From Bacteroidia bacterium (GTDB lineage Bacteria > Bacteroidota > Bacteroidia > NS11-12g > UBA9320), in assembly GCA_017857855.1 (NCBI GenBank), contig JAFMCI010000011.1, positions 1-55,182 of the forward strand: DNA of 55,182 nt. Reading direction: 5' to 3'. The notes under the pieces were generated by a model. The model saw only the letters and a list, made by a program, of their open reading frames with translations. It was not told the origin of the DNA and made no database searches. Numbering within the stretch: the first letter of the stretch is position 1; each line of letters starts with the position of its first letter. Of the stretch, positions 7,367 to 17,605 are shown one piece after another. Both the position numbers and the translations under genes were made by a program.

Positions 7367-10300
7367 CTAGAATGAATCCAAGTCTAACTCACGCATTACA
7401 CCCATCCATTTTAGTATTTTCTCTCCAAGTTCACCTGCATCAATATGTATGATATACATACCACTTGCTATCGGAACACCCGCACCATTTTTCAGGTTCC
7501 AATCCGTTTCCGTCGATAAATCGTCTTTCTTAATTCTTCTAACAAGTGCCCCATCTAAGGTGTATATCGAGATATCACATTTAGGAGGTAAATTAGTAAA
7601 TTTAACTCTATTGTCGATAGCACTGGTCTCATAAGTAGAATAAGCATAATAAGGGTTAGGAACTATGTTCGTTAAATCTAATAGTGCTTTTTTACCTGTC
7701 TCGTTATTTACGTTGTTGTAAATGTCATCAGTGTTAAATTTATACTTAGGTAGACCACCGTTGACGTCAGCAGTTTCTGGAGTTCTACCGTACGGCAATG
7801 CAACTCGAAGTTTGATAGTCACCTCATTCTGAGGTACTGGTATACCAGATGCATTCTCTTTCATATCTTTACCTAAGGCTAAATACGTAGGGATTACCCA
7901 ATCACAGTTTTGATAAATTTTGGTTAACGCTTCATATCTCTTCTCCTCTGTCATAGTAGGAACTATGGTATTAAAAATATCATAGTACGAATTTCCTTTA
8001 TCGTAAGCTATACCCGTTTCTGGAAGTTTAGGATGCTTACTTTTTACTACTCCTTGATGTGAACCCATTACATATATAAAATGACGTCCACCGAACTTAG
8101 GATACAAAGCGCCTCCTACGAAGCCTGCATCATCAGTCGGATTCCACTTCATATCACGACCATTATCTGATCTCAAGTAAGAATCTTCACCGATAATGAT
8201 GTTCATTCTTTCTCCAGTATTTAGGTTAATTGCATACCCTGGGAAGATGGTTCTACCTGGAGGCAAATCTGTACCATTATAGTTTAAGGTACCTTTTCTC
8301 ATATCAAATTTCTGAGCACCGCCTTCGTTTAGTCCTGGATCTTCACCCATTTCGATCATGACACACTCAGTCCATTTACTCTCATCTGGCGTGATTACTA
8401 TGTCTACATTACTCAAGTACTGTAAGTATATACTTGCAGGAAAATCATATCCAAAAGTAAAAGGTTGTTCCAAAGTAACGGGTCTTGCAGGCGGTCTAGT
8501 AGGGTCTACTTTTGCCGTTCTAGAAACCAATCTATTCGGAGCTATTCTGCCATCCCAAATACGTTCATACGCAGCTCCTCTGTCTATACTACCAATATTG
8601 GCAGCATAATCATGCCAGGAAGGTTCATTAAAATTAGTATTTGCTCCTTGTAATCCAGATCTAATCCAATCGTAAGCACCGAATTGCCTTGCTTGAGTTA
8701 CATCTTGATCTCTTACGGCAGTTAGCCATTCATTACTTGGGTCTGAGAAAGTAACTGACCAATCTATTAATCCATTTTGAGGATATAATGCAGAGTTTCT
8801 TCCAGGAGCAGCTATTTGTTCCACAGTAACCGCCAATCCCCAATCAAAAATAGACTTCCCGGTAGTTGACTCCAAAATAATTTGCTCGTTCTTATAACTA
8901 ATCGAAGTATCTCCTTCAATTACATCACCAGTTCCCATTCGCTCTAATTTCCATGAAATTCTGCTTGCAGGAAGGGTATCTTCGCTTCCCGTAACGGTCT
9001 GACCTCTATAAGGAATTAAAGACAATTCAAAATCACCTTTTGGCACTTTAAGAGGATCGATCACTTTTATGTCTATCGGGCCATGTCCATTTTCGTATTT
9101 TGGATTTCCTGATTTGCCGTCTCTTAGTATTTCATCTTTGGTTTCTTGGGTCAGCTCTAAGCTATTAAAGCCATTTCCTTTACCAGAGAGTCTAATCAGT
9201 TCTGGACCATCTCCATAAAACGATGGAGCTGAAGAGCCACCAAACTTTGGCGCTAATTTATGTGGTGAAGCAGAGAATTTCTGAACTCTCCTTCCTCCTA
9301 GATATGGTGTTGTTTGACTATTACCCGCAGCATAAGACACCACTATATAATAGTAGGTCTTGAAATTAACCAATGTTTTATCAGAGCCTGTTGCAAATTC
9401 ATCCTCTACAATTTTGATAGTATGAACTAATCCTTCATTCGCACCTCTAACTTTAAGTACAGGAATACTAGCTCCAACGTCAGCCTTAAACTCACTATTG
9501 ATTAAGGTTTCAAAATTATCAATTAAATCACATTGGAATATTTCTCTCGCTTTAGATAAATCATCTAACTCTGATAAACTTACACCCCCATTTTTCAATT
9601 GGAACACTCTATAACCTTGGAAAGTAAATACTTCTTGCTGATTTAAACCGTTAATGATAGTATCTCTATAGTTCTCTACGAAACGAGAATTAGTATTCCC
9701 TAGAGATAGCACCAATTGTTGATCTTGCTCATGTACCTCTACTTCTGGAGCATCTGGGCCATCGATTAGATTAAAACAAGAGTTGAATAACTGTTGCGCT
9801 TTTTTACTTGCCTCTTTAAGTAGATCTAAAGATCCTGATGCACCACCGAATGGAGCTCTTGCCCATACAACACCTACCGTAAGTTTCTGAACAGAACCTG
9901 GCTCTAACTCAAACGGTCCTGAAGACTGAATAAATCTTCTATCCGCAGGAGAGTTTCCAGCTTCTTTTTCATTCCACATTTTTTTATTGTGAGTAGGATC
10001 TGTATCCCCTGGAAACATCCAATCAGCTTTAGTGCCATCTGTCCCAACAATACCATCACCTCCATAAAGAATATCAGTACCTGTTCTCCATTTACCTTGT
10101 AGATAATTGTAAAAATCTGTCGCCAAACTTGGATTACCGTTTACCGTATTTGCATCATTATTGTAATAAACGAACTTAGACATCCCAAGCTCTTTTTCAA
10201 CCAATACCCCATTTTCAAGTACTTTAGCGGTTGGACCTTCAAAGAAATCAACGCCAACAGAAGGAGGATTTAGACCATAACCTGTCACTCCTTCGTCATT

Positions 10301-11266
10301 ATCATCACCATTATAGCAATAACCTAATGAAAGTCCTACGTCACAACCTACATAATCATCATTATAAAAACCAAGATCGGCATCCACCCACTGGCCAAAA
10401 TAGGTATTGACTAGTTTAGTAGCACCTCTATTGGTAATTCGTGTCGTATAAAAGGTCATGTCATTAATCTCATCATTGGTTGCAAAGGCAAACGCGGTAG
10501 TTTGCATTTCTACACCAATTGGATCACCTTGTGTTTCTGAGTGAACATTTCCTTTATCGTTATATATCCACCATAACATTTGGTCAGGTTGATCAACAGC
10601 TTCATTGGTGATATTAATACCTTGACATTGCTCTCTTAAGATAGGATAATCTCCACCTGAAGGCGTATAATATCCGTTACCATCCACATCTTTGTATGGA
10701 GCCAAAGGGAATGCATCGTTAACACCTTGTCCAGGCCAATTATAAAGTTGCTCATCTGGCTCAGCAACTAAACCACTTGCCCAATCAATAATATTTTTAC
10801 CGTCTACTTTGAATATTTTATCCCACTTTTCACATTCTGAACTGCTTGTATTCGCTGTAACAGGATCTAACGGACCTGGCCAGAAATCTGACCCTCTTTG
10901 ACGATAGGTCATAGCCGCAAGTCTTAGATTCCCTCCTAAATCTTCTCCACCTATCCAGATTGCTCCAGAAAACAAACTGTTTTTTCGTACAGAATTAAGA
11001 TCCTCAATTTTTGGTATTTCATATTTAGCAGCATTCAAATCCCACCACATGTCACCACCATTTAATATCTTGGTTCGTACGTTATTAATGTCCAAATCTG
11101 CACTTTGAGTAGCCGCATCACAATCGCTACCAAATTTCATCTTTTCAGAAGAACCTCCACTACGTGTGGTGCGCGGTCCTTCAACATTCACATTTTCTCT
11201 TGCAATAGTTACTATGCATAAAAGCATTCCTAATGCTAATGTTATTTTTCTCATTTCGTTCTTCAT
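7367..11266 (-). CDS. Large secreted protein with a T9SS/FlgD-like C-terminal domain, 1299 aa
   Basis: A hydrophobic leader follows the start (about 8-22, LALGMLLCIVTIA). The N-terminal block has 'NNVRTKILNGGDMWWDL', 'LFSGAIWIGGED' and 'FWPGPLDP', a signature I know from large secreted Bacteroidota proteins of unreported function. The end is a FlgD/T9SS-type Ig fold: 'VVPNPYYAYSTYE', 'ISIYTLDGALVRRI', 'GVPIASGMYIIHID', then 'GEKILKWMGVMRELDLDSF'. The last stretch differs from the usual short basic ending of type A sorting signals. The upstream TTG at 11269 is rejected in favour of the adjacent ATG. It sits between a TonB receptor and a PorV-like gene, with 28-29 bp gaps, in one operon. Enzymatic function is not evident. 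Confidence 0.85.
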   Translation of the reverse strand: MKNEMRKITLALGMLLCIVTIARENVNVEGPRTTRSGGSSEKMKFGSDCDAATQSADLDINNVRTKILNGGDMWWDLNAAKYEIPKIEDLNSVRKNSLFSGAIWIGGEDLGGNLRLAAMTYRQRGSDFWPGPLDPVTANTSSSECEKWDKIFKVDGKNIIDWASGLVAEPDEQLYNWPGQGVNDAFPLAPYKDVDGNGYYTPSGGDYPILREQCQGINITNEAVDQPDQMLWWIYNDKGNVHSETQGDPIGVEMQTTAFAFATNDEINDMTFYTTRITNRGATKLVNTYFGQWVDADLGFYNDDYVGCDVGLSLGYCYNGDDNDEGVTGYGLNPPSVGVDFFEGPTAKVLENGVLVEKELGMSKFVYYNNDANTVNGNPSLATDFYNYLQGKWRTGTDILYGGDGIVGTDGTKADWMFPGDTDPTHNKKMWNEKEAGNSPADRRFIQSSGPFELEPGSVQKLTVGVVWARAPFGGASGSLDLLKEASKKAQQLFNSCFNLIDGPDAPEVEVHEQDQQLVLSLGNTNSRFVENYRDTIINGLNQQEVFTFQGYRVFQLKNGGVSLSELDDLSKAREIFQCDLIDNFETLINSEFKADVGASIPVLKVRGANEGLVHTIKIVEDEFATGSDKTLVNFKTYYYIVVSYAAGNSQTTPYLGGRRVQKFSASPHKLAPKFGGSSAPSFYGDGPELIRLSGKGNGFNSLELTQETKDEILRDGKSGNPKYENGHGPIDIKVIDPLKVPKGDFELSLIPYRGQTVTGSEDTLPASRISWKLERMGTGDVIEGDTSISYKNEQIILESTTGKSIFDWGLAVTVEQIAAPGRNSALYPQNGLIDWSVTFSDPSNEWLTAVRDQDVTQARQFGAYDWIRSGLQGANTNFNEPSWHDYAANIGSIDRGAAYERIWDGRIAPNRLVSRTAKVDPTRPPARPVTLEQPFTFGYDFPASIYLQYLSNVDIVITPDESKWTECVMIEMGEDPGLNEGGAQKFDMRKGTLNYNGTDLPPGRTIFPGYAINLNTGERMNIIIGEDSYLRSDNGRDMKWNPTDDAGFVGGALYPKFGGRHFIYVMGSHQGVVKSKHPKLPETGIAYDKGNSYYDIFNTIVPTMTEEKRYEALTKIYQNCDWVIPTYLALGKDMKENASGIPVPQNEVTIKLRVALPYGRTPETADVNGGLPKYKFNTDDIYNNVNNETGKKALLDLTNIVPNPYYAYSTYETSAIDNRVKFTNLPPKCDISIYTLDGALVRRIKKDDLSTETDWNLKNGAGVPIASGMYIIHIDAGELGEKILKWMGVMRELDLDSF

Positions 11267-11297
11267 CAATTCTATCTTTTGAGCTGTGTTACTTTTA

Positions 11298-14200
11298 TTA
11301 GAAATATACTCTTACACCTAATCTTGTTAATCTTGGAACAGAATAGCTATACGGATTATTAACCTTTGCATTATACAAGTCTACGTATGACTGCGTGCGA
11401 ACTTGATTTTCTGCTTGCTGCACTCCAATAGGTGAACTTAGCCATCCGTCATTATTGGCAAGACCTGTAAATCCATACACATTTTCAACGTTTTGCGTAT
11501 TTAGCAAGTTTTGAACCCATACAAAAACACTTAGATCTAATGAATTTCTTCTATATTGATCTTTCGTATGTTTTTTCTTAATTGTAAAATTCTTATTGAA
11601 GTTAGCATCTACTTTAAATTGCCATGGCAACCTTGATCCAAATGGGTTACCATCTAGTGTTTGTCTTCCGCTTGATCCAACTGCAACACTTGCAATCGGA
11701 TTTATATATGCAGAATATGGTCCGCCTGATTTAGTACTGATAATAAAGTTCGCCCCTGCATCTTCAAATACTTTTGTTTTACCCCATATAGGTCCGGTAT
11801 ATTCATTTCCACTTTTGAATCTATAATCTAATATCGCAGTGATTTGATGTCTTATATCACGCTCGGTAGGATAAAGAGATCTCAAATTCGGAAGGTTAGC
11901 TTGTATTAACGTTGCTGCAGAATTTACGTTAGATCCTGTACCATCTGCAAAAAGCAATGAATAGTTAAGGGCTAATGAGGTTCTTCCTTCTCCACGCAGT
12001 TCATACTCTGCTCTGAAATTTTTAATAGTTTCAAAATCAAGATTTTGATAACTATTATAAGAAATAGGATATGATTGGTCAATTCTCACTAATGCATAAT
12101 CTCCAACAGTTTCTCTGTATGCAGCAATTAAACTTATAGCAGAGTTTTTTGATAACGTTTGCTTAAATCCTAACTCATAGCTGGTTGTTATCCGTGGTTT
12201 AAGGTTTGGATTTGCTAATACACTACCTTGATTTGTTTCAAGATAAGCGTAAGCATTAAGTGGAGCAAAAATGGCCCCGTTTTGTGGACGTTGTGCTAAT
12301 TTATCATAATTGGCAAAAAATTGTGCCTCTGAATTAATTGGAAATGAAAACCATACCCTTGGCAATACATTAATAACAGGAGTGTAATCTTCAAATGACT
12401 CATTAACCAACCCTTCTTTCGCGTCTACCAAAAATGGTTGTATTCTGCCGCTATTTGAGTTTTGAGCTAGTAATGCTGGATTAGACAACTCGCTACCATC
12501 GGCATTATACCATTTGCTTCCATCTCTATAACCAAGCACTTTTTTAGGATCATTAATGTCATTTACATAAACCACAAAGTCATCCCCAATGGTCGCTGGA
12601 ATTTCATATCCGTTTAGTAGTGTCATGCCTCTTCCATCAGGTGTATTCCCAGAAGAAATGTTTGCAAGCTCACCTGCACTATAGGTAGGGAATAGTGAGT
12701 ACTGATCTTTAATACCACTTTGATTTGCATCGTAACGCTCTAAACGAACACCTAGTCTTAAGATGAGATCTTTGAATTGAAATTTATCTTGCAACCAAAT
12801 AGCACTGTAAACTGGAGCAAATGAGCCTATATTCCTATTTTGAGGGTCATTAATAAAATCATTTAGCCCGAATCTCTTACGCGTGCGTTTACCTAAATAA
12901 TCATACCCATAATAGTTTACGTAACTATTACCATTATTCCATAGATCGTCTGCACTAAACATATCTAAACTAAAAGTACTTGGGTCTAAACTATTGATAT
13001 CTATATATGAGGTTTTACTATATAACTCACCGTTGATATCTCTAACTCCTTCGTCCATCAGCTTAGCTCTTAAGTTTTTGTCAAATGTTTTTTGCTGATC
13101 CTCATCTACTCGAATATTGTAAGAGACAGAATCGGTGAATGTACCGAAGTCATCATAAGAATGTTGCCCACCTATAATATAACCGTTTTCTGTAATTTGA
13201 TCTAAACTAGAAATATGACTATTCGCCAACAATGGCATTAATCTCCATAAATTGGTAGCTCCAATTCCCCAACTACTAAAAGAGGTTTGCTCGTAGTACA
13301 TTCCGAATTGTAAATCATGCGTATTTACCAAGTTTAAGATAGCTTCTCCTTGTGCATATGCCGCTGCTCTCTCGGTTTGAGACTTAGAGTAACCATTATT
13401 ACCCGCACCTGGATTATTCCATAATGAATAAGTTAAGCCTGGAGTAAATCCATTGAGCAAACCTAACTGCTGAATAACTTGATCGTCACTAAAGATACCC
13501 GTTCTATCTGACCCGCCAAACGCTGCTCTAGCGTAATCAAAAATAGCTTGAGTATACTTAGCTCTTTCTGGATTTTTATCACTTGCCTCAAAGGTGATAT
13601 TATTTGTACCGTAATCTACCAGATTAAAGAATCCTGCACGTGTTACCGTATCTCCTTTTTGATCTATAAAGCGAGTTGCTTCTTCTGTGTATTGATATAC
13701 TGGCACTCTGTTAGAAGTAAATTTACCGATGTGGCCATAATCAAAAATATTATCTCCAAACTGCGAGTTTTGTGTTTCACTCCAGCTACTTTGATAATCT
13801 AGACGAATGGTATAAAACGCATCCGAAAACAAAGCTTTTTCTTTTTCTTTATCTTCTTCAGAGGTTTCTCCCAAACGTTGGGTGTATTTCAAATAGGTTC
13901 GAAGTGTTTGATTAGTTGTGTTACTATAGTTATTATAGTCCATCAAACTTTGCGAATAATTCCAATTATTACCTTGGCCTTGGTTGTAACTGCCAAACAG
14001 GGTAAGTGATGTACTTTTGTTAGGTAAAAACTCAATTTTACCTTGCGCATTTCCTACATAGGCTGCCACATTTTTTCGGGCTTTACCCCAATCCAAGTCA
14101 CTTTTATCCAAAAGTAAAGAGCTGTAAACAAATCCTGGACCATTTGGATTTTCTATGATAGGATTGTCTTGTATTTTTTGAAGCGATTCATCTTTTAAGT

Positions 14201-15095
14201 AGTAAAAGCCACCGTACCCGGGGCTAGGATCTGCCGTGTAATTAATATTTGCTGCCAATTGATATCCTAGAGCAACATATTCTTTGTCTCCTCCTCCTTT
14301 ATTCTTAACCCACAATGGACCAATAGAAGAAAATTCTGCTTGATTGTAGTTATAAGGATCAAATGGACTAGATGATATAAGCTCAAATGATCTAAATGTA
14401 CCTCGTGACGGACCTTTTGTGGTAACACTAATTGCTCCACCTGTAAAGTCACCGTACTGAGCAGGAATACCTGATTGTATAATATCTATCTGACCTTGAG
14501 CCGATTGCGGAACGCTTGAGCTTCCTACAACACGCACACCATCCACGAAATAGGCTGTACCATCAGTTCTACTTCCTAAGAAGGAGATCCCTCCATTACC
14601 ATCTTGATTTGCTCCCGAAGTAGTAGCTGCTATTGCACCCAAATCACGCGTTGGCAATTTAGCAATATCGCCAGCAGACAATGTTTTGGAATTTTTATCC
14701 TTTTCGATCATGGGCTTACCTGCGCGAACAACAATAGGACCCAATTCTTGACCTCCACCGTCTTCAACACTGGTTTGAGACATTTCGATGTTCATAAATT
14801 TGGTACTGTTTGATGATATTTCGACCTCAGTCACTTGCTTATCTTGATAATCAATGTACTTTACTGTGATAGTATACGTCCCTGGATCAAGGGCATTGAT
14901 TACATATTTTCCATTGTCATCGGTAAACGTTCCACCCTTGCGAATACCATCTTTTTCGAGTTGGATTGTCGCATATGCGATTGGAACCTTGGTTTTAGCG
15001 TCTGTAATGTTTCCTTGTAGCTTTCCAAAATTGGACTGAGCATACACGGAAGACCCTAATAAACAGGCAAATAATACGGTAAGTACTTTATTCAT
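11298..15095 (-). CDS. TonB-dependent receptor with carboxypeptidase-like regulatory domain
   Basis: An energy-coupled outer-membrane importer or surface-exposed assembly protein. I start it at the ATG at 15095, which puts the signal peptide first (MNKVLTVLFACLLGSSVYAQ), rather than the ORF limit 12 codons upstream. Domains in order: a carboxypeptidase D-like beta-sandwich (about 23-110, 'GKLQGNITDAKTKVPIAYAT'), a plug (about 135-230, with 'VIVRAGKPMIEK' and 'QIDIIQSGIPAQYGDFTGGA'), and a long barrel ending 'RLTRLGVRVYF'. At 1265 residues it is longer than simple siderophore receptors and similar to SusC-type lengths, but no SusD lipoprotein follows. The partner genes are a giant secreted protein and a PorV-like protein. 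No clear TAnnTTTG box is visible in the 82-bp gap upstream. Confidence 0.93.
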   Translation of the reverse strand: MNKVLTVLFACLLGSSVYAQSNFGKLQGNITDAKTKVPIAYATIQLEKDGIRKGGTFTDDNGKYVINALDPGTYTITVKYIDYQDKQVTEVEISSNSTKFMNIEMSQTSVEDGGGQELGPIVVRAGKPMIEKDKNSKTLSAGDIAKLPTRDLGAIAATTSGANQDGNGGISFLGSRTDGTAYFVDGVRVVGSSSVPQSAQGQIDIIQSGIPAQYGDFTGGAISVTTKGPSRGTFRSFELISSSPFDPYNYNQAEFSSIGPLWVKNKGGGDKEYVALGYQLAANINYTADPSPGYGGFYYLKDESLQKIQDNPIIENPNGPGFVYSSLLLDKSDLDWGKARKNVAAYVGNAQGKIEFLPNKSTSLTLFGSYNQGQGNNWNYSQSLMDYNNYSNTTNQTLRTYLKYTQRLGETSEEDKEKEKALFSDAFYTIRLDYQSSWSETQNSQFGDNIFDYGHIGKFTSNRVPVYQYTEEATRFIDQKGDTVTRAGFFNLVDYGTNNITFEASDKNPERAKYTQAIFDYARAAFGGSDRTGIFSDDQVIQQLGLLNGFTPGLTYSLWNNPGAGNNGYSKSQTERAAAYAQGEAILNLVNTHDLQFGMYYEQTSFSSWGIGATNLWRLMPLLANSHISSLDQITENGYIIGGQHSYDDFGTFTDSVSYNIRVDEDQQKTFDKNLRAKLMDEGVRDINGELYSKTSYIDINSLDPSTFSLDMFSADDLWNNGNSYVNYYGYDYLGKRTRKRFGLNDFINDPQNRNIGSFAPVYSAIWLQDKFQFKDLILRLGVRLERYDANQSGIKDQYSLFPTYSAGELANISSGNTPDGRGMTLLNGYEIPATIGDDFVVYVNDINDPKKVLGYRDGSKWYNADGSELSNPALLAQNSNSGRIQPFLVDAKEGLVNESFEDYTPVINVLPRVWFSFPINSEAQFFANYDKLAQRPQNGAIFAPLNAYAYLETNQGSVLANPNLKPRITTSYELGFKQTLSKNSAISLIAAYRETVGDYALVRIDQSYPISYNSYQNLDFETIKNFRAEYELRGEGRTSLALNYSLLFADGTGSNVNSAATLIQANLPNLRSLYPTERDIRHQITAILDYRFKSGNEYTGPIWGKTKVFEDAGANFIISTKSGGPYSAYINPIASVAVGSSGRQTLDGNPFGSRLPWQFKVDANFNKNFTIKKKHTKDQYRRNSLDLSVFVWVQNLLNTQNVENVYGFTGLANNDGWLSSPIGVQQAENQVRTQSYVDLYNAKVNNPYSYSVPRLTRLGVRVYF

Positions 15096-15177
15096 AAACG
15101 TTGTTTTTATACGATTTGTTTCGAACTTCAATATTTGTTATAAAAATGCAATAATTCAAATTAATTTTAGGTAGGGG

Positions 15178-16137
15178 TTACTTTGGGTTCACAAGTGGGT
15201 GAGTTTCCATCCAATTTACGATCTTATTTCCCAATACTTTGGCTAACTGTTCAAACGAATCTTTCGTTAAACCACCGATGTGAGGTGTTAAAATAACAGC
15301 GCTGTTGCCCCCTAAATACGCCAATTCTTTCTTTTCGTTTTCACTTAATGCTTCTAATCGTTCATTGGGTAAAACGTCCAACGCAACTCCCCTTATTTTG
15401 TTCGATTCTAAACCATCAATTACATCTGATAAGACGCAAACTTTGCCTCTGGATAAATTCAATAAATAGAAAGGTTTTTTCATTGAATCTATAAACTGTT
15501 TGTCAATCATGGCTTCAGACGCTTTATTCAAAGGTACGTGTAAACTAAGTATATCTGCCTGGCCTTGAATTTCTTTTAAACTTACTTCTTGCACATACCC
15601 TGCACCAAAACCCGTTTGATATAAATCATAGGCTATAACTTTACAACCAAAAGAAATCAGCTTAGCCGCTAAAACATGTCCTACATTGCCATAACCAATT
15701 ATCCCCACACATAAATTAGCTAACTCTAGACCTTCATTACCCTTGCGATCCCAAATTCCATTGAGTATCTCTTTATGACCTTTATTAATATTAGCTAGTA
15801 AACAAAGCATCATTCCAACTGTCTGCTCAGCCACGGCATTTCTATTCCCCTCAGGAGCATTGAAACAGGCAATATTATGCTCTTCTGCATAATTGGTATC
15901 TATATTATCCATGCCAGATCCCAATCTCCCTACTACTCTTAGTTTCGGTGCTTTAGCCATCCAACTAGCGCTGATATAAAGCTTGGTACGCACGATTAAA
16001 ATAGTCGCCTCTTGTAAGGCTATTTCTAACTGATCTGTAGTAATGTCAGGTTGATAGTTGACCGAATGATTTATAAGCATATCCAGCAATACAGGATGTA
16101 CTTCATCTATAATTAATATATGGTGTGGATCACTCAT
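15178..16137 (-). CDS. D-isomer-specific 2-hydroxyacid dehydrogenase (phosphoglycerate dehydrogenase-like)
   Basis: An NAD-dependent oxidoreductase of the family that includes SerA. Motifs: substrate loop 'VGRLGSGMDNIDTNYA', Rossmann 'GIIGYGNVG', the Arg of 'LLNLSRGKV', the Glu of 'DVLPNERL' and the catalytic His in 'LTPHIGGLT'. No ACT domain follows, as in the short type of PGDH. The ORF extends to 16197, but the 20 extra residues are hydrophobic and charged with no family match. The ATG at 16137 (MSDPHHIL) gives the usual start, and a near -7 CATATTTG lies about 16 bases upstream. Serine biosynthesis is the most likely role, though other 2-hydroxyacids cannot be excluded. Confidence 0.88.
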   Translation of the reverse strand: MSDPHHILIIDEVHPVLLDMLINHSVNYQPDITTDQLEIALQEATILIVRTKLYISASWMAKAPKLRVVGRLGSGMDNIDTNYAEEHNIACFNAPEGNRNAVAEQTVGMMLCLLANINKGHKEILNGIWDRKGNEGLELANLCVGIIGYGNVGHVLAAKLISFGCKVIAYDLYQTGFGAGYVQEVSLKEIQGQADILSLHVPLNKASEAMIDKQFIDSMKKPFYLLNLSRGKVCVLSDVIDGLESNKIRGVALDVLPNERLEALSENEKKELAYLGGNSAVILTPHIGGLTKDSFEQLAKVLGNKIVNWMETHPLVNPK

Positions 16138-16246
16138 TTTTTTTAAGAAGTACAAATATGTAACTCTATCGGTTTCTTTTACTAAAAAAAGCCACATTAG
16201 ATTAAAAACAGTAGCGGAACGAATACGTGAAAAGATGTGTATATAC

Positions 16247-17050
16247 CTATGCTTTATCGAGTAGCACTTTGGTGAAATGTACTTTTTTACCCAGAAACAC
16301 TTCTGATTCTTTCAAGAATTCATCGGTAAGATCAGACAAATAATATTCATCATTCTTTTTGGATACTTGATTGTATAGGTTATTCTTATTTAAATAGTCA
16401 TCTACCTCCTCCGCTATAATTTTAGGGGTATGGAGCACTTTTAGTCCATTGCTAAAATAGTTTTCTATTTGCTGATAAATAATAGGATAATGGGTGCAGG
16501 CAGGTATTAGTAACTCACAGTTTTTAAAACCCTCAAAATACCGATCAAAAACAGGGAAGAGTACTTTTTCATCCAAAAATCCATCTTCTATAAGTGGCAC
16601 AAGGAGTGGTGTCGCCTTTGTAACAATCTCTAAATTAGGATTCAGATCTGCCAAAGCTTGGTTAAACATGCCAGAATTGATCGTTTTACGTGTTCCTATA
16701 ATTCCAATTTTTGTATACTTGGTTTGCGTCGCAACAAGAGATACTATAGGGCTTATTACTTCTACAATTTGAGACGAAGTATACGGCAACTCATTGGTTT
16801 TATTAATTACTGTAGTTGCACTATTGCAAGCTACCACAATCATTTTACAGTTTTTCTCTTTGAGAAAACGTGTAATAGCTGTCACATAGCCAACAAGAGC
16901 ATCTTCGCTTTTATCGCCATAAGGCAAATGAGCAGTATCACCAAAATAGATGAACTGCTCATTGGGAAGTTTTATTTGCAAAGCTTTGAGAATAGTAAGT
17001 CCTCCAAGCCCTGAATCAAAAACGCCTATAGGTTGTGACGCCTTGATAAT
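16247..17050 (-). CDS. murI: Glutamate racemase with an apparent ATT start codon
   Basis: MurI makes D-glutamate for peptidoglycan. The catalytic cysteines are present in VACNSATT (Cys75) and PACTHYP (Cys185), with GDTAHLPYG between. The essential N-terminal loop with the catalytic Asp, 'PIGVFDSGLGG', is encoded upstream of the first TTG at 16981. From the upstream ompH stop to that loop the frame has no ATG, GTG or TTG. The frame reads ATT-ATC-AAG-GCG from 17050, giving MIKASQPIGVFDSG and a full-length 267-residue enzyme. The ATT lies four bases after the ompH stop, in a different frame from ompH. ATT initiation (as in infC) is the simplest reading; a sequencing error is the alternative. Confidence 0.88.
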   Translation of the reverse strand: MIKASQPIGVFDSGLGGLTILKALQIKLPNEQFIYFGDTAHLPYGDKSEDALVGYVTAITRFLKEKNCKMIVVACNSATTVINKTNELPYTSSQIVEVISPIVSLVATQTKYTKIGIIGTRKTINSGMFNQALADLNPNLEIVTKATPLLVPLIEDGFLDEKVLFPVFDRYFEGFKNCELLIPACTHYPIIYQQIENYFSNGLKVLHTPKIIAEEVDDYLNKNNLYNQVSKKNDEYYLSDLTDEFLKESEVFLGKKVHFTKVLLDKA

Positions 17051-17054
17051 AGTA

Positions 17055-17564
17055 TTATTTAAGACCTAACTTAGCTTTGACAATAGCCATAATATCATAA
17101 GAAGCGTCGCTGTAGATAATGCCACTACCATCTGTAGTATCCATTACATAAGCGTAACCATTTGCTTTGGCCACTTCTGCGATAGTTTTCTTTACTTTTT
17201 CTAACAACGGAGCGAGTAGCTCTTCTTGTTTACGTTGTAACTCTTCGCTAGCTCTTTGGTTAAGTTCTTGTAATTGTTTTTGAAGATTTTCGATTTCCTG
17301 AGCTTTTATTTCCAACATTGCTTTAGACGCATTTGGATCCTCAGTTTGCTTCAAATAACTTTCGTACTTAGTTCTTGTTTCGCTTTGTTTATCTGCAAGT
17401 ATTTGTTGCCATTGCTCTTGCTCTTTCATTAATTTTTTCTGTATGCTATCTGCCTCAGGCATTGCTTCAATAAGCTGGCTGCTATTGATATGGGCTACCT
17501 TGGTCTGGGCTTGTACTGCCACAAAGGCAAATAACATTACGAAAATTCCAACTGCGTTTCTCAT
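17055..17564 (-). CDS. OmpH/Skp family periplasmic chaperone (second copy)
   Basis: Skp-like chaperones bind unfolded outer-membrane proteins in the periplasm. A signal peptide (1-19, ending VQA) is followed by 'TKVAHINSSQLIEAMPEADS', a long Gln/Glu/Lys-rich coiled-coil hairpin (about 45-115) and a C-terminal 'VKKTIAEVAKANGYAYVMDT' strand-helix cap, as in the family. The 169-residue length is normal. It is the second of a tandem OmpH pair in a common transcript with the racemase downstream. The bamA gene, which I know as a frequent upstream neighbour of this pair in Bacteroidota, is absent here. Confidence 0.93.
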   Translation of the reverse strand: MRNAVGIFVMLFAFVAVQAQTKVAHINSSQLIEAMPEADSIQKKLMKEQEQWQQILADKQSETRTKYESYLKQTEDPNASKAMLEIKAQEIENLQKQLQELNQRASEELQRKQEELLAPLLEKVKKTIAEVAKANGYAYVMDTTDGSGIIYSDASYDIMAIVKAKLGLK

Positions 17565-17605
17565 CTGGTTTATTATAATTTATATTTAATTGTTTTTTTT
17601 AATTT

